DNA from: Hygrocybe punicea
Lineage: Eukaryota; Basidiomycota; Agaricomycetes; Agaricales; Hygrophoraceae
Direction: 5' to 3'
DNA length: 64,000 nucleotides
NCBI GenBank assembly: GCA_963556145.1
Contig: OY744471.1
Location: 551,590-615,589, forward strand
Both the position numbers and the translations under genes were made by a program. Below are positions 1 to 11,023 of the stretch, one piece after another (positions within the stretch are counted from its first letter, which is position 1; every line of letters starts with the position of its first letter). The notes beneath the pieces were generated by a model. That model was given only the letters and a program-made list of their open reading frames with translations, was not told the DNA's origin and did not search any database.

Positions 1-1242
1 TAGATATGGCACTCTGGAAGCCATATTTAGCTCAGGTCATGCAAGGACCAAAACATACCTTTGAAGCAATAAGTCATTATTTTTGCTGGAAGTCACGAGT
101 GTGGTCATTCCTGAGGCTGCAGCATCCCATGAGCAGTAGGAAAGTGCTATGTCCTGTAAGCAACCTGTCAGCAACAGGGGGGAATTGTGTGATAGATAAA
201 ACATAGCAGCAAGCGGCAATATCAATTGCCATTTGTTATCGTGTCCAGTGCTTGAGTTCCAGAATATCTACGGTGTACATGAATGCCAGTGAAGAAAAAA
301 ATTTAGCAGTTGACCTACAACAAAGTTTAGCATAATGATAATTGAAACATGAGAGACTGACCTTCTCAAAACATTCTTCCCAGAATTGGTGTCATAGGCC
401 AGGATTTCTTAAGTGTCTCCACTTGCGTACATCTCTCACCTGATACAATACCTCATCATGATCTGCTGGGGTACCAGAACCCTCGTTGTCCGCTACATGG
501 ACTGTCAAACTCATCCAGTCCCCAAACAAGTAGCCACGGATCATGTGGTGTTGGTGGCCTCGATGATATCCCTCCCTGAAAACTGCCGTGAGTCCACAGA
601 TCAATTCAGGAAATGATCGCTTACATGTAGCAAAGCTTTTTTACTTTAGCAGCTTCTATCTCAGCTGAATATCGCGAGAGGACTTCGTAATGGTCCTACT
701 GCATCAAAGCTTGGCGACAGGAGTCATCGGCGCCAAAGTGATGGTAACAAATTCATAGTTAAAAAGACCAAGCAAGGGAAGGTGTTGGTGGTGAGTGAGT
801 GGTGGAATGTGACAGTTGAGGGTCAAGTGTGGTCAGTGTTGACTTGCTTGAAATATATACCTGTACATTGATTGCGCCTGCATACAAAAGTTTGTTTGAA
901 AATGTTGCTTTTAAATCAACTTGAATACATGGTGGACTGTCAGTTGTGCACCATAAGAATAATGTATTGTTAGTACAGACACCCTCCACCCACACCCAAG
1001 GCTGCAGGTATGGGTTATGCCCTGGGCAAACACTGCCCACCCCACTGACCACTGTTTGACCTGACAACATCCTACGCCAGTCAATGGACATGGCACCGGC
1101 TGTGCGCCAGGTGGAAATGGGAAGCCAGGGGTATGCAGGCCTCGGTCAGCAAATGATGAGTGGGAGGGGATGGAGATGCACCTGGAGACCAGGGGTCTTG
1201 CCCAGTTTGTCTACTTAGTTGAGAGGCAGCCCAGGTAGAAAA
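1..1242. other. Stretch without a confident gene; mobile-element debris
   Basis: I see no intact gene here. The minus frame 604-392 is open for 70 codons with a protein-like composition (a GYHRGHQHH start and a GDWMSL core) and could be a fragment of a mobile-element protein, but I do not recognise a family and find no splice sites joining it to anything. The other frames are short and inconsistent. The next interpretable feature begins at 1243, the left end of a TIR element. Confidence 0.3.
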
Positions 1243-1253
1243 GGCGCCGGTAT

Positions 1254-1853
1254 TAGACTGTCCATGGGCAGGGCCATGACACTCTGGCCTGGCCCTCTTA
1301 GATGTCAGAGGTATATGTATGCCATTTAGCTTACTCTAACCATGCATGCTTTAGCATTTCCAAAGATACCAGGCTTGAAAAATTAGTTCCCATAGTTGGA
1401 GATCCTTTTAGCCTTGGGATCCCCCACAGGTTCATAGCTCCATGGTATAAAAGGCTACCAAAATGGCTCATGACTATCTAGCTATACCTACACCTTGATC
1501 CTATATTGCTGAGCACATATACTATGACCCTTGATAATGCCAATGAAGGAATTCAAAAGCTACATGCTGCATACACAGATAAAATGCTTGATGTGGAAGT
1601 AGAGATAATGAAGAAATATGTTGGAGATTTTGACTTTAATGATGACTATGTGGATTAGAACACTGTTATGTGGATTATAATACTGTGATTGGAGAGCATG
1701 GATGGACAAATTTTTGAGATAGAGGGCCAGGGCTGACCAGGGCTGACCCTAACCTGGCCTGGCCCTGACCTGGCCCTTATGACCCAGGGCCTGGGCCAGG
1801 GCCAGCAAAATCAGGTGAGGGCCGGCTGCCTGGACTGACCCATGGAGAGTCTA
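1254..1853. mobile_element. Non-autonomous hAT element (MITE), 600 bp, TSD GCCGGTAT
   Basis: Exact 8-bp direct repeats GCCGGTAT lie at 1246-1253 and 1854-1861. Immediately inside are inverted termini TAGACTGTCCATGG (left) and its near-complement CCATGGAGAGTCTA (right). Eight-base target duplication with TA-starting short TIRs is diagnostic of the hAT superfamily. The subterminal parts are rich in repeated GGCCTGGCCC/GGGCCAGGGC words, as expected of hAT transposase-binding regions. There is no coding capacity. The insertion split the left TIR of the 1243-3820 element, so it is the younger event. Confidence 0.88.
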
Positions 1854-2789
1854 GCCGGTATATCCAGGTGGAGTCGATAATTGATCAGCAGACTTGCAAT
1901 GTCTTATCTGGCCAAATAAATGCATTCGAGCACTTAGATTTGTGACAATTGACTGCTGTACACTGCAGGAAGTATTTGCCATGTAAAATTCCTACTTTTG
2001 GATAGCCAAAATGTCTACTGAAAGCAGGAATTATAATGTCCCACCTACCTCAAGCAGGCATTCACATCTGCTCCAAGCAGTAATTTTGACTACCCTAAGC
2101 AGCAATGTGGGCATTCAAAGCAGCTGGAATTGCTGCTTTTGTCGGAAATAATAATTACTTTTCACCAACAATTTATTAATAAAAGATACGCTTTATTAAG
2201 ATATTAATCGTTTTTTAAACTAAGTTTACATTTGGCTAATCACATGGTTACACATTTACTGTCCCTCGACACCCAGCATGTCTCCATCACTGTCATCTGT
2301 CACTGTCACCAGCTGACACACTCACCGGAGCTGTCACCCGCTGACAGCCTGCTGTTTGCTGTCCCCGCTTGACGTCAAATCTTACGCTGCCTTATGGCAC
2401 CTCTTTCTGCCAGTGAGTTATATATCTTGGAAATGCCCCAAGGGCCTCCTAAGCCCCTTGTCTCGTCTCTGAGGTATGCCCCACTTCACTTTGCTCACTT
2501 TCCTTTTTTACCTTGTCTCGTCTCCTAGTTAGCTCCCATGTGTATTTTTTGTAACCCACCTCTCCCCACCCCGTTTCTTTTTCTGTTCCTTCTTTTTCTT
2601 TTCCACCGCTAGCACACGGTTCCTCATTGTAAAACAAAAAAACAAAAATAATCACTACGTTCCTGGACCGTGCCGCTGTTTCAGGGCGCGGTCGTGTTTC
2701 CTATTCCCTTTCCATACATCTCAAAAGTGACCGGTGTGATTAGTTAATTATTTTGTAACTGTCTTCAGTGTCTTGAATTTAACTATTAC

Positions 2790-2870
2790 CATAATAGGGA
2801 TTTGAACTCCCGACTCGGCCTTATTGCTTACATTAGGCATACTTACTGCTTAGCCACGAGACTTGACATA
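2790..2870 (-). repeat. tRNA-like unit, probable SINE head or tRNA relic
   Basis: Read on the minus strand, an RNA polymerase III A box TGGCTAAGCAG (2856-2846) is followed 38 nt later by a B box GTTCAAATC (2807-2799), a spacing normal for tRNA genes. The flanking segments do not form a 7-bp acceptor stem, and the anticodon stem is poor, so a working tRNA is unlikely. A tRNA-derived SINE head is the better reading. The A-rich stretch near 2635-2655 lies in the right direction for a SINE tail but is not proof. Confidence 0.45.
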
Positions 2871-3373
2871 AAATATTTGTTTTTCATGACCTATATATAG
2901 GATAAGCCCATAGGCTGCAGAACATCATAACAAGGATATGTATGTACATAGGCTAAAATAGTGCGAGGTAGGCTTGTGCTGGTGCCCGAATGACAGGGAC
3001 CACAAGCGGCAAGGACTATGGTGGCAGCATTCTTGCCCAGCATTGAGGAATGGTATATTCAAGGCATGCAGTACATAGTTTTGTTAGAAGCCACAACAAA
3101 ATTACTATAACTCTAGATGTATCCACAGTGATGGATCCAGCCAGCAGCATCTTCTGCCATCACTGAGAACACAGCTTGATAAGGATAAATGAAAACATCA
3201 GTATCATCGCTACTCAAATCAGCACATGCAACTCCTGCTTTCAGTAGACATTTTGGCTATCCAAAAGTAGGAATTCTATGTGGCAAATACTTCCCGCAGT
3301 GTATTCTGCAGTGCCTTAATAACATTGTCAACCTCACTTGCACTGGCAGACCCCCAGAGGCACTGCAGAACAA

Positions 3374-3645
3374 GACTTTGAAAATTTGGTATTTCACAGG
3401 AATAATTACATGTTTATCATCATGGTATTGTATGGCCAAGGCTCCACAAGACTTTGATATTTTGATATTTCACAGGAATAATTACATGTTTATCATCATG
3501 GCCTATATTGTATGGCCAAGACTCCACAAGACTTTGAAAATTTGATATTTCACAGGAATAATTACATGTTTATCATAATGGTCTATATTGTATGGCCAAG
3601 GCTCCACAAGACTTTGAAAATTTGGTATGTTGCAGGAATAATTAG
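3374..3645. repeat. Tandem repeat, about 80-bp unit, 3.4 copies
   Basis: Units start at 3374, 3450, 3530 and 3610 (spacings 76, 80, 80), each opening GACTTTGA and containing the words CAGGAATAATTACATG and TATGGCCAAG. The last copy is partial. The block sits inside the right arm of the 1243-3820 element and has no counterpart in the left arm, so it expanded after the arms formed. Confidence 0.9.
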
Positions 3646-3847
3646 GAGTATATGGTAACCCCTTATATACAGCAATCAATTTTAAGCAAATATGAATGCA
3701 AATGATCAACTATCACAATAATTATATGTGCTTGAATGCATTTATTTGGCCAGATAAGACATTGCAAACAGCTGCAAGTCTGCTTATCAATTATCAACTC
3801 CGCCTGGATATACCGGCGCCTCCCCGATTTCCTGATGTGGCTCATGA

Positions 3848-4386
3848 AATCGCATCCCATTACCGTATCCCCGTACGTCTCCACTGGCACAAACAGGCTT
3901 CCCACCCTGCGGTTTATATGCGTACTTCAACTGCCAACTATCTATCCCCAACAGAGCAAGACAATCCCGAGCGAGCCTCATCTTCCACTGCAGACTGTTC
4001 TATGCTTATGGTGATCTGGATGGTGAGGACTACCCATGCCGCTTCATCTTTGGGGCACAACTCACGACCTACTGTTTTTTTTCCCCCTTGCATAGAGGGA
4101 TTGTGGCTCCTTTGTACAATCGTGGTTCGCAACGATTTATCCAGCTACTTCGCATCGGCGCTGTTGCATCTCCGTCTGTGTTCCTTACATCTTTGATACC
4201 CAGCCAGATTTCCACAGCGAATTTACCTTCACTTTCGCAGGCATCTGCTACCAGATGCATGCATGGTCAGACGAGTCTTGGCTTACATACTTATGGCCAG
4301 TCTACAGGTTACATGGAGTGTATTTCAGGGGTAGCGAAAAGGATGACACAAAACACCGTTCGAGAAACACCATAAGATCAGCCTGA
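3848..4386 (+). CDS. Unrecognised protein, partial gene, probably two exons
   Basis: A plus-strand frame is open from about 3848 to about 4190 and reads like protein (segments GLYAYFNCQLSIP, LIFHCRLFYAYGDLDGEDY, RFIFGAQLTTYCF). A second frame (about 4200-4386, containing FTFAGICYQMHAWSDESW) runs to a TGA at 4384-4386. A short intron or a frameshift between about 4110 and 4200 would join them. No start codon or family can be named. The 5' end abuts the TIR element ending at 3820, so the gene may have been truncated by that insertion. Its 3' end faces the 3' end of the minus-strand membrane-protein gene, 70 bp away. Confidence 0.4.
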
Positions 4387-4455
4387 TATATACACCCACG
4401 CGAAGCAAGAAACAAAGATACAGAGCACGCCCAAAAAAGAATTTAATGCCATTAT

Positions 4456-6146
4456 TCATCCTGCGTATGGTGGTGGCGAAGTCACTGTATCACTCCTGGT
4501 CAAATCCGCCCGCGTCGCCTGGTCTGGCATGAGCAAATTGTTGAGTGTTGCAACCATGGCATGCCGTTCCCTTGTACTCAACCTTGCACGCGAGATGACA
4601 CCCAGGATATTCGCTATATCCGGGAGATCTTCCGGCGTGGCCTCGCTTGTTGTTGATGACAGAGGTAGCAGTGCTGTTGACATCTGAACGTCTGTTGGTG
4701 GTGATACTGGCGATGATGCTGCAGCTGGATCGGCAGCAGAAGAAGCATTCAAGGCGGCTATGAGGACCTGCCGTTGGCTGGCTGTGAGTCCAGCGGCATC
4801 AAAAGCCGAGGCTAAATCAGCTTCCAAATTCCGGGATTCACGCGTTGATTGCTCGGGCGGATTACGTGATACCACAATATTCTCGGGTTTAGGGGGTACT
4901 GGTGGGGGAGCAGCAGTGGGAGCTGAGGATGTCAATGCCCCTGCATCTGGTGACATATACAGAGGTTCAAAACGAGGAAAGAAACTGTAGAGTTCTACTA
5001 ACCAGCAAGTGTCATGAAGGGGACATGAGGATGCCTTCGCGTGTCCGGAACAGCCGTTCGGCTGATGTTTGTGAATTCACTTCCAGGATGTACAGCGTGG
5101 ATTGGATCTGTGACCGGGAAGGGTCTTCCTTCATCTAAGGTAGCGTTAGTGGCACTGCTGGGAAGGGTTATATAGAGTGGGACACAGACTTGGCGAGAGT
5201 GGAGTGGAGAAGTATGTCGTAGTTGTAGGCCCAGACTGGCTTGCCATCAAACCAGAATAGGGCTTTAGTTCGGATTCGATGGGAAGAGACTCTAGGACTG
5301 CATCAGTGTGCGAGCTCCTGCGCTTTCGCCAAAAGAGGAATGCGGCCGTGAGGGTGAGCAGAATAAAGGCAAGTCCACCAACGACGCCACCAGCGACAGC
5401 AGCTTTGTTGGACTTGTGCGGCGGTGGTGAGGAGGGCACTGATGGGGAAGAGGACACCCAGGTGGAAGATGTAGGGGATGCTGAAGATGTGGTTGTCGAC
5501 GTGACGGCTAAGTTTGCGCTGTGGGGAAGTAAGTATGTTGTATGGATTGTAAAAGAACCAGTCGCACTTGACAGTGATTGTGGAGAAGGAGCTTGTTGGA
5601 AAGGTGGTAGCAGGTCTAATAGATGATGAGCTCGAGATAACGAGTTGACATGACGACTCACTGTTGCAACTCTGTCGAGTAAGAAGCGTCACCAGATGGA
5701 GACTGTTGAGTGTAGGATTGAAAATCTGTCGTGAGGTATTTTGCATAGGAATACGTAGTTGTGAGATTTCCCAAGCAATCGGACGACGATCCAGGTTGGA
5801 CTGTGTAATATTGACAACGACCAAGACAGCATGCGATGAAGCTATAACCCGCGGGAATGTTGCAAATCCAATCAAAATAGCCAACGCCGACAGGGAAGAT
5901 TAATTCGAGGAAGTCGATTGTAAAGTCAGGTATGAGCAAGTCCACGTAGAAATCACGAGAACTGTTGTAGTAAAAGAGAACGGGTTCGCACTGAGCGACC
6001 GAAACTGGCATAACAACGTCGACGCCAAACGAAGGATCGCCGATTTGATAACCGTTCGTTGGCCGAGGAACATCCGTGGTTTGTCCCAGCGCAGTGAGGA
6101 TGACGGCCAACAACACGGCTACGGTGGTCGCCAGCATTGGAACCAT
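4456..6146 (-). CDS. Single-pass membrane protein with Ser/Thr-rich stalk (AGGVVGG type)
   Basis: Five exons on the minus strand: 6146-5662, 5615-5568, 5518-5190, 5134-5003, 4946-4456 (494 codons plus stop). All introns are 47-56 nt with GT..AG ends, and one has a CACTAAC branch site. The first ATG (24 codons upstream) is rejected in favour of 6146, because the paralogue at 9914 starts at the matching position and this gives a hydrophobic signal sequence (VLLAVILTALG). A Cys-containing ectodomain follows, then a Ser/Thr/Pro stalk, a transmembrane helix at about residues 217-240 (AGGVVGGLAFILL) with a basic WRKRR stop-transfer, and a cytoplasmic tail ending SPPPYAG. This layout is common among uncharacterised agaric surface proteins; the function is unknown. 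The tail contains a conserved AFDAAGLTxSQR segment shared with the copy at 8955-9914. Confidence 0.75.
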
Positions 6147-6761
6147 AATTATCGCTATGAGGAGCAAAAGCTGGATTGTCAGGCACCGAAAGTCACGGAT
6201 CGGACCGTTCAGCTTCACCAGCCAGTTGACGGAGGACTTCTCCCCTCATGTCGCCTTTCCAGCAATAGGTGAATGTACTGCGAAAAAAAAGACACCTGAT
6301 CTCACCACCGTAGAGCATAGCGTCGGTGTCCTTCAACAACTCATCGAGAAATGTTCGCTTCCCATATCTCTCAGCGTCAATGTTGGTTCCAAGACTCAAC
6401 GCACACTTTGAAAGAGCTGTGTTTACCACGAGGAACAGTGCGACAGCGAGTTATCCGGCCCCGACAGAGCTACTAGGTTATCGGCAGAAATGACTGCTCA
6501 ATCAGATGGAACTCAATCAGATGGAACAAAGATAAGTTTCTGCAATGATTTCACCTAAATTTTCATTGTCCAATTGACAGGAATGATGGACAGCTGCCTT
6601 GGCGATAGGTGAGTCATTTTTCTTTTTCACCATAAAAGAGGCTTGAACGATTGCAAATTGAACTTAACCCACCCACGAAATTCCACCTCAGTAAGTGTCG
6701 GTTCAAACACTCTTGTAACTTGTCTTTACACATACTCACAACTTTTTCCCCTTCCAAGCAA
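6147..6761. other. Intergenic; no gene seen
   Basis: This stretch separates the minus-strand membrane protein from the plus-strand small protein. The open frames present are shadows or have no coding character. The promoters of both genes should lie here because they are divergent, but I recognise no specific element. Confidence 0.4.
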
Positions 6762-6980
6762 ATGTCTACCCACAATTCAAACTCGACCGAGTACGTCCCC
6801 CGCTCGAACAATGACTACTACAAGTCCTGGGGCGGCTGGACCAATTTTATGCACAGCTATGGGTTGAAACCGTGGGATCTCGACGACGTGGAGGAGGGAA
6901 AACGAATTCTTGAGGAAATGAAGAGGTTGGATAAATTACAATGGGAGGACGAGCAGCAGGAAAGAAGCAGGAAGAAATGA
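6762..6980 (+). CDS. Small charged protein of 72 residues
   Basis: The ATG at 6762 has a good context (CAA before it) and opens a 72-codon frame to TGA at 6978-6980. An aromatic core (YYKSWGGWTNFMHSYGLKPW) is followed by a strongly charged, probably helical C-terminus (DLDDVEEGKRILEEMKRLD). Upstream in-frame codons exist from 6651 but contain a poor-quality leader, so the inner ATG is preferred. I have the impression that short basidiomycete proteins with this SYGLKPxDLDDVEEG core are widespread, but I cannot name a function. No signal peptide or membrane segment is visible. Confidence 0.6.
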   Translation: MSTHNSNSTEYVPRSNNDYYKSWGGWTNFMHSYGLKPWDLDDVEEGKRILEEMKRLDKLQWEDEQQERSRKK

Positions 6981-8954
6981 GCCATTGATTCCAATTCACA
7001 AGCTCATTTCCCGAGTTCCACTAGGGTAATCTTTGATGTATTGAAGTGAGGAATGTAAGTCTGGACCGATGTATACATCACAAGAAAAACATCAGGGTGC
7101 GACACATGAAACAAGTGAGGTATCCCAACACCCCTCATATGAGACGGCAAAAAGGTGGCGACCACACGATGTACTCGACCGTGAAGCCAGCTAAAAGACT
7201 CACACCATTTCTCTCCTTGAAAGCAGGCAGGACGAAAGATCTTCAGCCAAACCACTGATGTCCATTTGCCGTGAATCCTGTTTAGAAACTGCTGCTCCTG
7301 AACGACGTGAAGTGGCAGCCTGAATCAAGGAATGAGAAGCCGCCTTTACTGGCTTGAAGTAGCCCGAGCAAAGACTCGACTATAACAGTGGATTTGAAAG
7401 GACAGTCCGACTCATTCATCGTAGACATAAACCCAATCACTTGCATCTCCAGACTCTCAAATATCGTGTGGGCCCAGGTCCGCGATGATGTCTGTGTTAG
7501 AGCGTGGTTCAGCATTCTCGATCCATCATTGCGATTCCTTCCAGATTGTCGCAATCTTTGTTGTGCGTACTGTAGTGTTGGCCTGTGGAACTCTCTGTTG
7601 AGTTGAACCGTTTCCATCCATTAGACACCGTGCTAGCCACAAAAAAAGGAAAGCAGCAACGTATCAATGTCAATGTCAATCTGTCGGCGGCGGTGGCCGT
7701 GGGGATACCTGCATGCAGTGAGGCCATGCGAGCAACGGTCGCGTCCCACCATGAGATAGAATGTTCCATATGACGCCCTCGGTGAGAGCCAGGTTAATAC
7801 AACTTTCAGATAGGCGCATATACGAGCGAGGTGGTCCATGCCAGTGCCGGCTAGTACACTGGAGAGTAGGCATGATCGTGGCAGAGGCTGGTGCTAGGTG
7901 TGCGAATAGGCAGCGGACAGGCATTTGGAGGCCGCATTTGGAGGGTTGAGAGACAGATGACGAGCCGCGCAGGACGCATGAGGGGGCAGATACTGAAAGA
8001 GATGCTAGAGCTGGTAATTATGATCCATATTGATGTCTATGGAAAAAACAAGCTACAAGTCTGAGGGCAAAGTGCACGGAGAAGAAATACCTGGTTTAGG
8101 GAGCTTCTCGCCATGATGGCTCTCATCCTGTCCACATTCCCCGCTTATTGACGCAACCGTAGCTCTCTGTGGAACTTCCGATGAAGAGGTCGAGGAATAC
8201 CGTGACGGACTAGCAGCCCCTGCGTCTGTTAACACTGGCTGGAGGGCATCCAAGCGCTAGTGGTGGGAATGTATTAGGGCAAATTGGTCCGGGAGCGTGG
8301 CCAACCACACTAGTAGATATCCTCCGAAGCATTGAGAATGACGTCTGTCATCAACCGCGGAAAGGACCACCCTCACTAAGGCAGTCGGATGGGGGCATAC
8401 CAGTAGTATATCGAGGAAGTAAGAGAACACTAAAGCCTTCGCCATGCCAACTGAGGAATAAAAACTCGGTAAGACACGCCATCTGAGTCGAGAACATTCA
8501 GCATTCAGCTGGTCGTGGGGATGCGTGCTCGGGCGGGCACCATAGTGATGCCATCACGGTGAGCCACATCCCGCCGTTGCGCGTCCTTGCGTGCAAGCCG
8601 ATAAATCTATCAAAACTTTGTAGTCGAGGGCGGAGACACATTCTGGCAGGCAGGGCTTGTTTACCATTTCCATTTCATGGCAGACAGCGTGGTCGACGTG
8701 TCACAGGAACCTATGCGAAAGCGACAAAAGACACCGGAGAAGAACTACAAGTTAGATGACGGTAGCCTAATGAAATGACGACACAATAAGTTCAACAACG
8801 TAGAATATATAGCATGACGGGCAGACAGAACCTACAGCAGGTACGCAGCAAAATCTCATACATATTGTCTGCACAAAAATCAAAAACAAGACATGTATGT
8901 AGATATCCTTCCCCATAGGGTAGCGGTGAAGACACTGTATTTCCCCTTGTTAAA
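6981..8954. other. Gene-poor stretch with weak minus-strand frames
   Basis: Minus frames at 7617-7282 (111 codons, ATG start) and 8253-8053 (66 codons; Ser-rich, then GECGQDESHHGEK) have some protein character. They might be exons of one minus-strand gene, but I could not find a consistent chain of splice sites. I therefore report no gene. The plus strand shows nothing convincing. Confidence 0.3.
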
Positions 8955-9914
8955 TCAGCCGGTGTTGATGAGCAGATGATGGAGGGATGTAGCCAGTGTA
9001 TGCCTGTCCCTCGGGCTCAACCTGGCACGAGAGATGACACCCAGAACATTACTCGCTATATCTGAGAGATCATCTTGGGTGGCATCGGTTGTTATCGATG
9101 ACTGAGGTGGTGGAGATGTTGACATATGGACATTAGTCGGTGCCGGTGGTGGTGATGCCGTCTCTGGCGAGGCCGGATTGGCAGAAGAAGCATTCAAGGC
9201 AGTTATGAGTATCTCCCGTTGGCTATCCGTCAGCCCTGCGGCATCAAAAGCCGAAGCCAAGTCAGCTCCAGTATTCCCAGATTCACTGGTGGACTGCTGG
9301 GACGCATGATATGACGAAACGATATTCTCGGGTTTGGGGGGTACGGGAGGTGCAGCAGCGGTGGGAACTGACGGTGAAATGTTGCTAGCAGTGCCAGAAG
9401 CATGAGATGCCGGTGTCCCGTCATCTGGTCATATATAAATGGTGGAAAAACGGGGAAGAAACGGTATGCTTCTACTAACCAGGAAGAATCGTAAAGGGGA
9501 TATGACTGACCCTTCTTGTGTTCGGAACAGCTGTTAGGCTAATTGTGGAGAATGAGCTTGTTGGAAAGGCGGTAGCAGTTCTAATCGATGATGAGCTCGA
9601 GGTGAGCAGTAGAGAGGACGACTCACAGTTGAAACGCTGTCGAGTCTGCAGCGTCACCAGATGGAGAATGTTGAGTGTAGGATTGAAAATGTGTCGTGTA
9701 GTAAGAAACATAGGAATATGTAGTTGTGAGATTCTCCAAGCAATCGGACGACGATCCAGGTTGGACTGTGTAATAACTGAGCGAGCAAAACGACTCGGAT
9801 GTCAACGCCATTCGAAGGATCGCCGATTTGATAACCGTTCGTTGGCCGAGTAGTTTGTCCCAGCGCTGTGAGGATGACGGCCAACACAACCACAGCTATC
9901 AGCGTTGGACCCAT
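8955..9914 (-). pseudogene. Deleted paralogue of the membrane protein at 4456-6146
   Basis: The copy keeps the signal sequence (ATG at 9914; VVLAVILTALGQTT), the YYTVQPGSSSDCL segment, the small second exon and the last exon (PPVPPKPENIV, AFDAAGLTDSQR, RARLSPRDRH) with the same intron positions. It has lost two blocks relative to its partner. One is most of the ectodomain, with a reading-frame change near 9790. The other is the whole exon carrying the stalk and transmembrane helix, near 9525-9555. Without the helix the product could not be membrane-anchored. The two copies are direct repeats about 3.8 kb apart, so this is a tandem duplication followed by decay. Confidence 0.75.
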
Positions 9915-9994
9915 CTTTATCGCTGTACGGAGGAAAAGCCGTTCTCATGTCAGTCACTGGCAGCTGTAAAGGTTCTGCTCTGGGGTGGCTAAAC

Positions 9995-10654
9995 AGGACC
10001 CCGGCTTATCCCTATAAATGTTAGATCCAATTTCGGCCCAAATTCAACAAATATGTCCGGGCGATTTTTTTGCCCAGAGGGCACTTCATGTCTGGATGAG
10101 GGATCTGGCCTACTTAAATGCCGAAAATTTGTCTGGATGATGGATCTGACATGGCAAAAACTATAAAAAAGTCCCTAAGCTTAATTCCACGACAGGAGGG
10201 TATTTATAGGAAATACTAGTCCATTTCATCATCCTCCTGCCTCCCACTACATATCTGAGACTCCTTGAGTACTTTGGCCAACACCATTTGATGCTTCTGC
10301 AATGCCTTGAAGACGTCAGCATTTTTTTTGCCAAGTTTGATCCAGGCCTTTTATTGAGTTTGTGTTGGTTTGGTGAGACATATCTGAGACCGGATTTCTT
10401 CTAAGAGGTAGCAATTTTTTCCGTTATATTGCAATCTATGCTAGTATATATGGTCTGCTGACACTCGGCATGTTGACCATGTCCGGATATGGATCTGACA
10501 TTTCTGAAATTTGGGACCCATGTCTGGACAAAATGTCTGACCTTCACACAATTTTGCCTGCCCATGTCTGGATGAAAATCTGACATTTTGACCGAATACC
10601 AAATTTTTTGTCCGGATCCGGGATCTATCCTTAGTACAGATAAGCCGGGGTCCT
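9995..10654. mobile_element. Non-autonomous hAT element, 660 bp, TSD GGCTAAAC
   Basis: Direct repeats GGCTAAAC lie at 9987-9994 and 10655-10662. The inverted termini are AGGACCCCGGCTTATC (left) and GATAAGCCGGGGTCCT (right), a perfect 16-bp pair. The interior repeats the words TGTCTGGATG/TGTCCGGAT and GATCTGACAT many times. There is no transposase. The minus-strand frame across 10401-10712 is a by-product of these repeats. Confidence 0.9.
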
Positions 10655-10807
10655 GGCTAAACCCGCTGCGGGGATACCTGCAGTCCGTTGACGGCATGCA
10701 AATGCACAACAAAATTGAACAAATGTTGTAACTTTCAATGAGGGTGCTGCCATGCTATAGTTATTCTTAGAAAATCGCCACTCCGCATTCCTTTACAGTA
10801 AAATGAT

Positions 10808-11023
10808 TCATTTTGCATCACGGAATAGTTCCCAAACTTTTGTGAACAGGGATATGATGACGACGAAGCAACCTGAGACTCCTATGCCAATGGCACCGAT
10901 TGCTCCTGCAGACCAGAGTAGGCTAAATGACCAAATATACATCGCCTCGAATACGCCAGTTTCATGTCCTGCAAGATTCTCTTTCCAGATGGTTACCAGC
11001 CCATAGACCCACAGCATAGTTCA
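10808..11023 (-). pseudogene. Second C-terminal module of the repeat membrane protein, cut off by a TGA
   Basis: Downstream of the TGA at 11023-11021 the same frame continues for about 70 codons to a stop at 10808. It closely parallels the C-terminal module at 11556-11220: LWVYGLVTIW against LWISGLVTLW, then IWSFSLLWSAGAIGAIGIGVSGC against IWSSHLLWSIGACAAIGVGIAGC. The TGA stands where the sister module has TGG (Trp), so a single G-to-A change separates this part from the gene. Confidence 0.7.

Larger units (their letters stand above)
1243..3820. mobile_element. Long-inverted-repeat (TIR/fold-back-like) element, nested insertion inside
   Basis: The left terminus GGCGCCGGTAT (1243-1253, resuming at 1862 after a nested insertion) is the reverse complement of the right terminus ending ATACCGGCGCC at 3820. 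Pairing continues inwards: 1862-1935 matches 3724-3810, and 1960-2040 matches 3226-3305, always inverted and in the expected order. The right arm is lengthened by an 80-bp tandem repeat. The flanks (1234-1242 and 3821-3829) show no target duplication, so the superfamily is undetermined. The interior (2040-3225) holds a tRNA-like minus-strand unit and no transposase. Seen: the paired arms. Inferred: a non-autonomous transposon. Confidence 0.7.

Noticed and set aside
2140..2790. Possible solo copia-type LTR starting TGTCGGAAATAATAATTAC
   Set aside because: The start is suggestive, but I found no convincing CA end, primer-binding site or 5-bp duplication.
2790..2870. Functional tRNA gene
   Set aside because: Promoter boxes are present, but acceptor and T stems do not pair.
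10401..10712. 103-codon minus frame
   Set aside because: It spans the right TIR and target duplication of the hAT element and is made of its repeated subterminal words.
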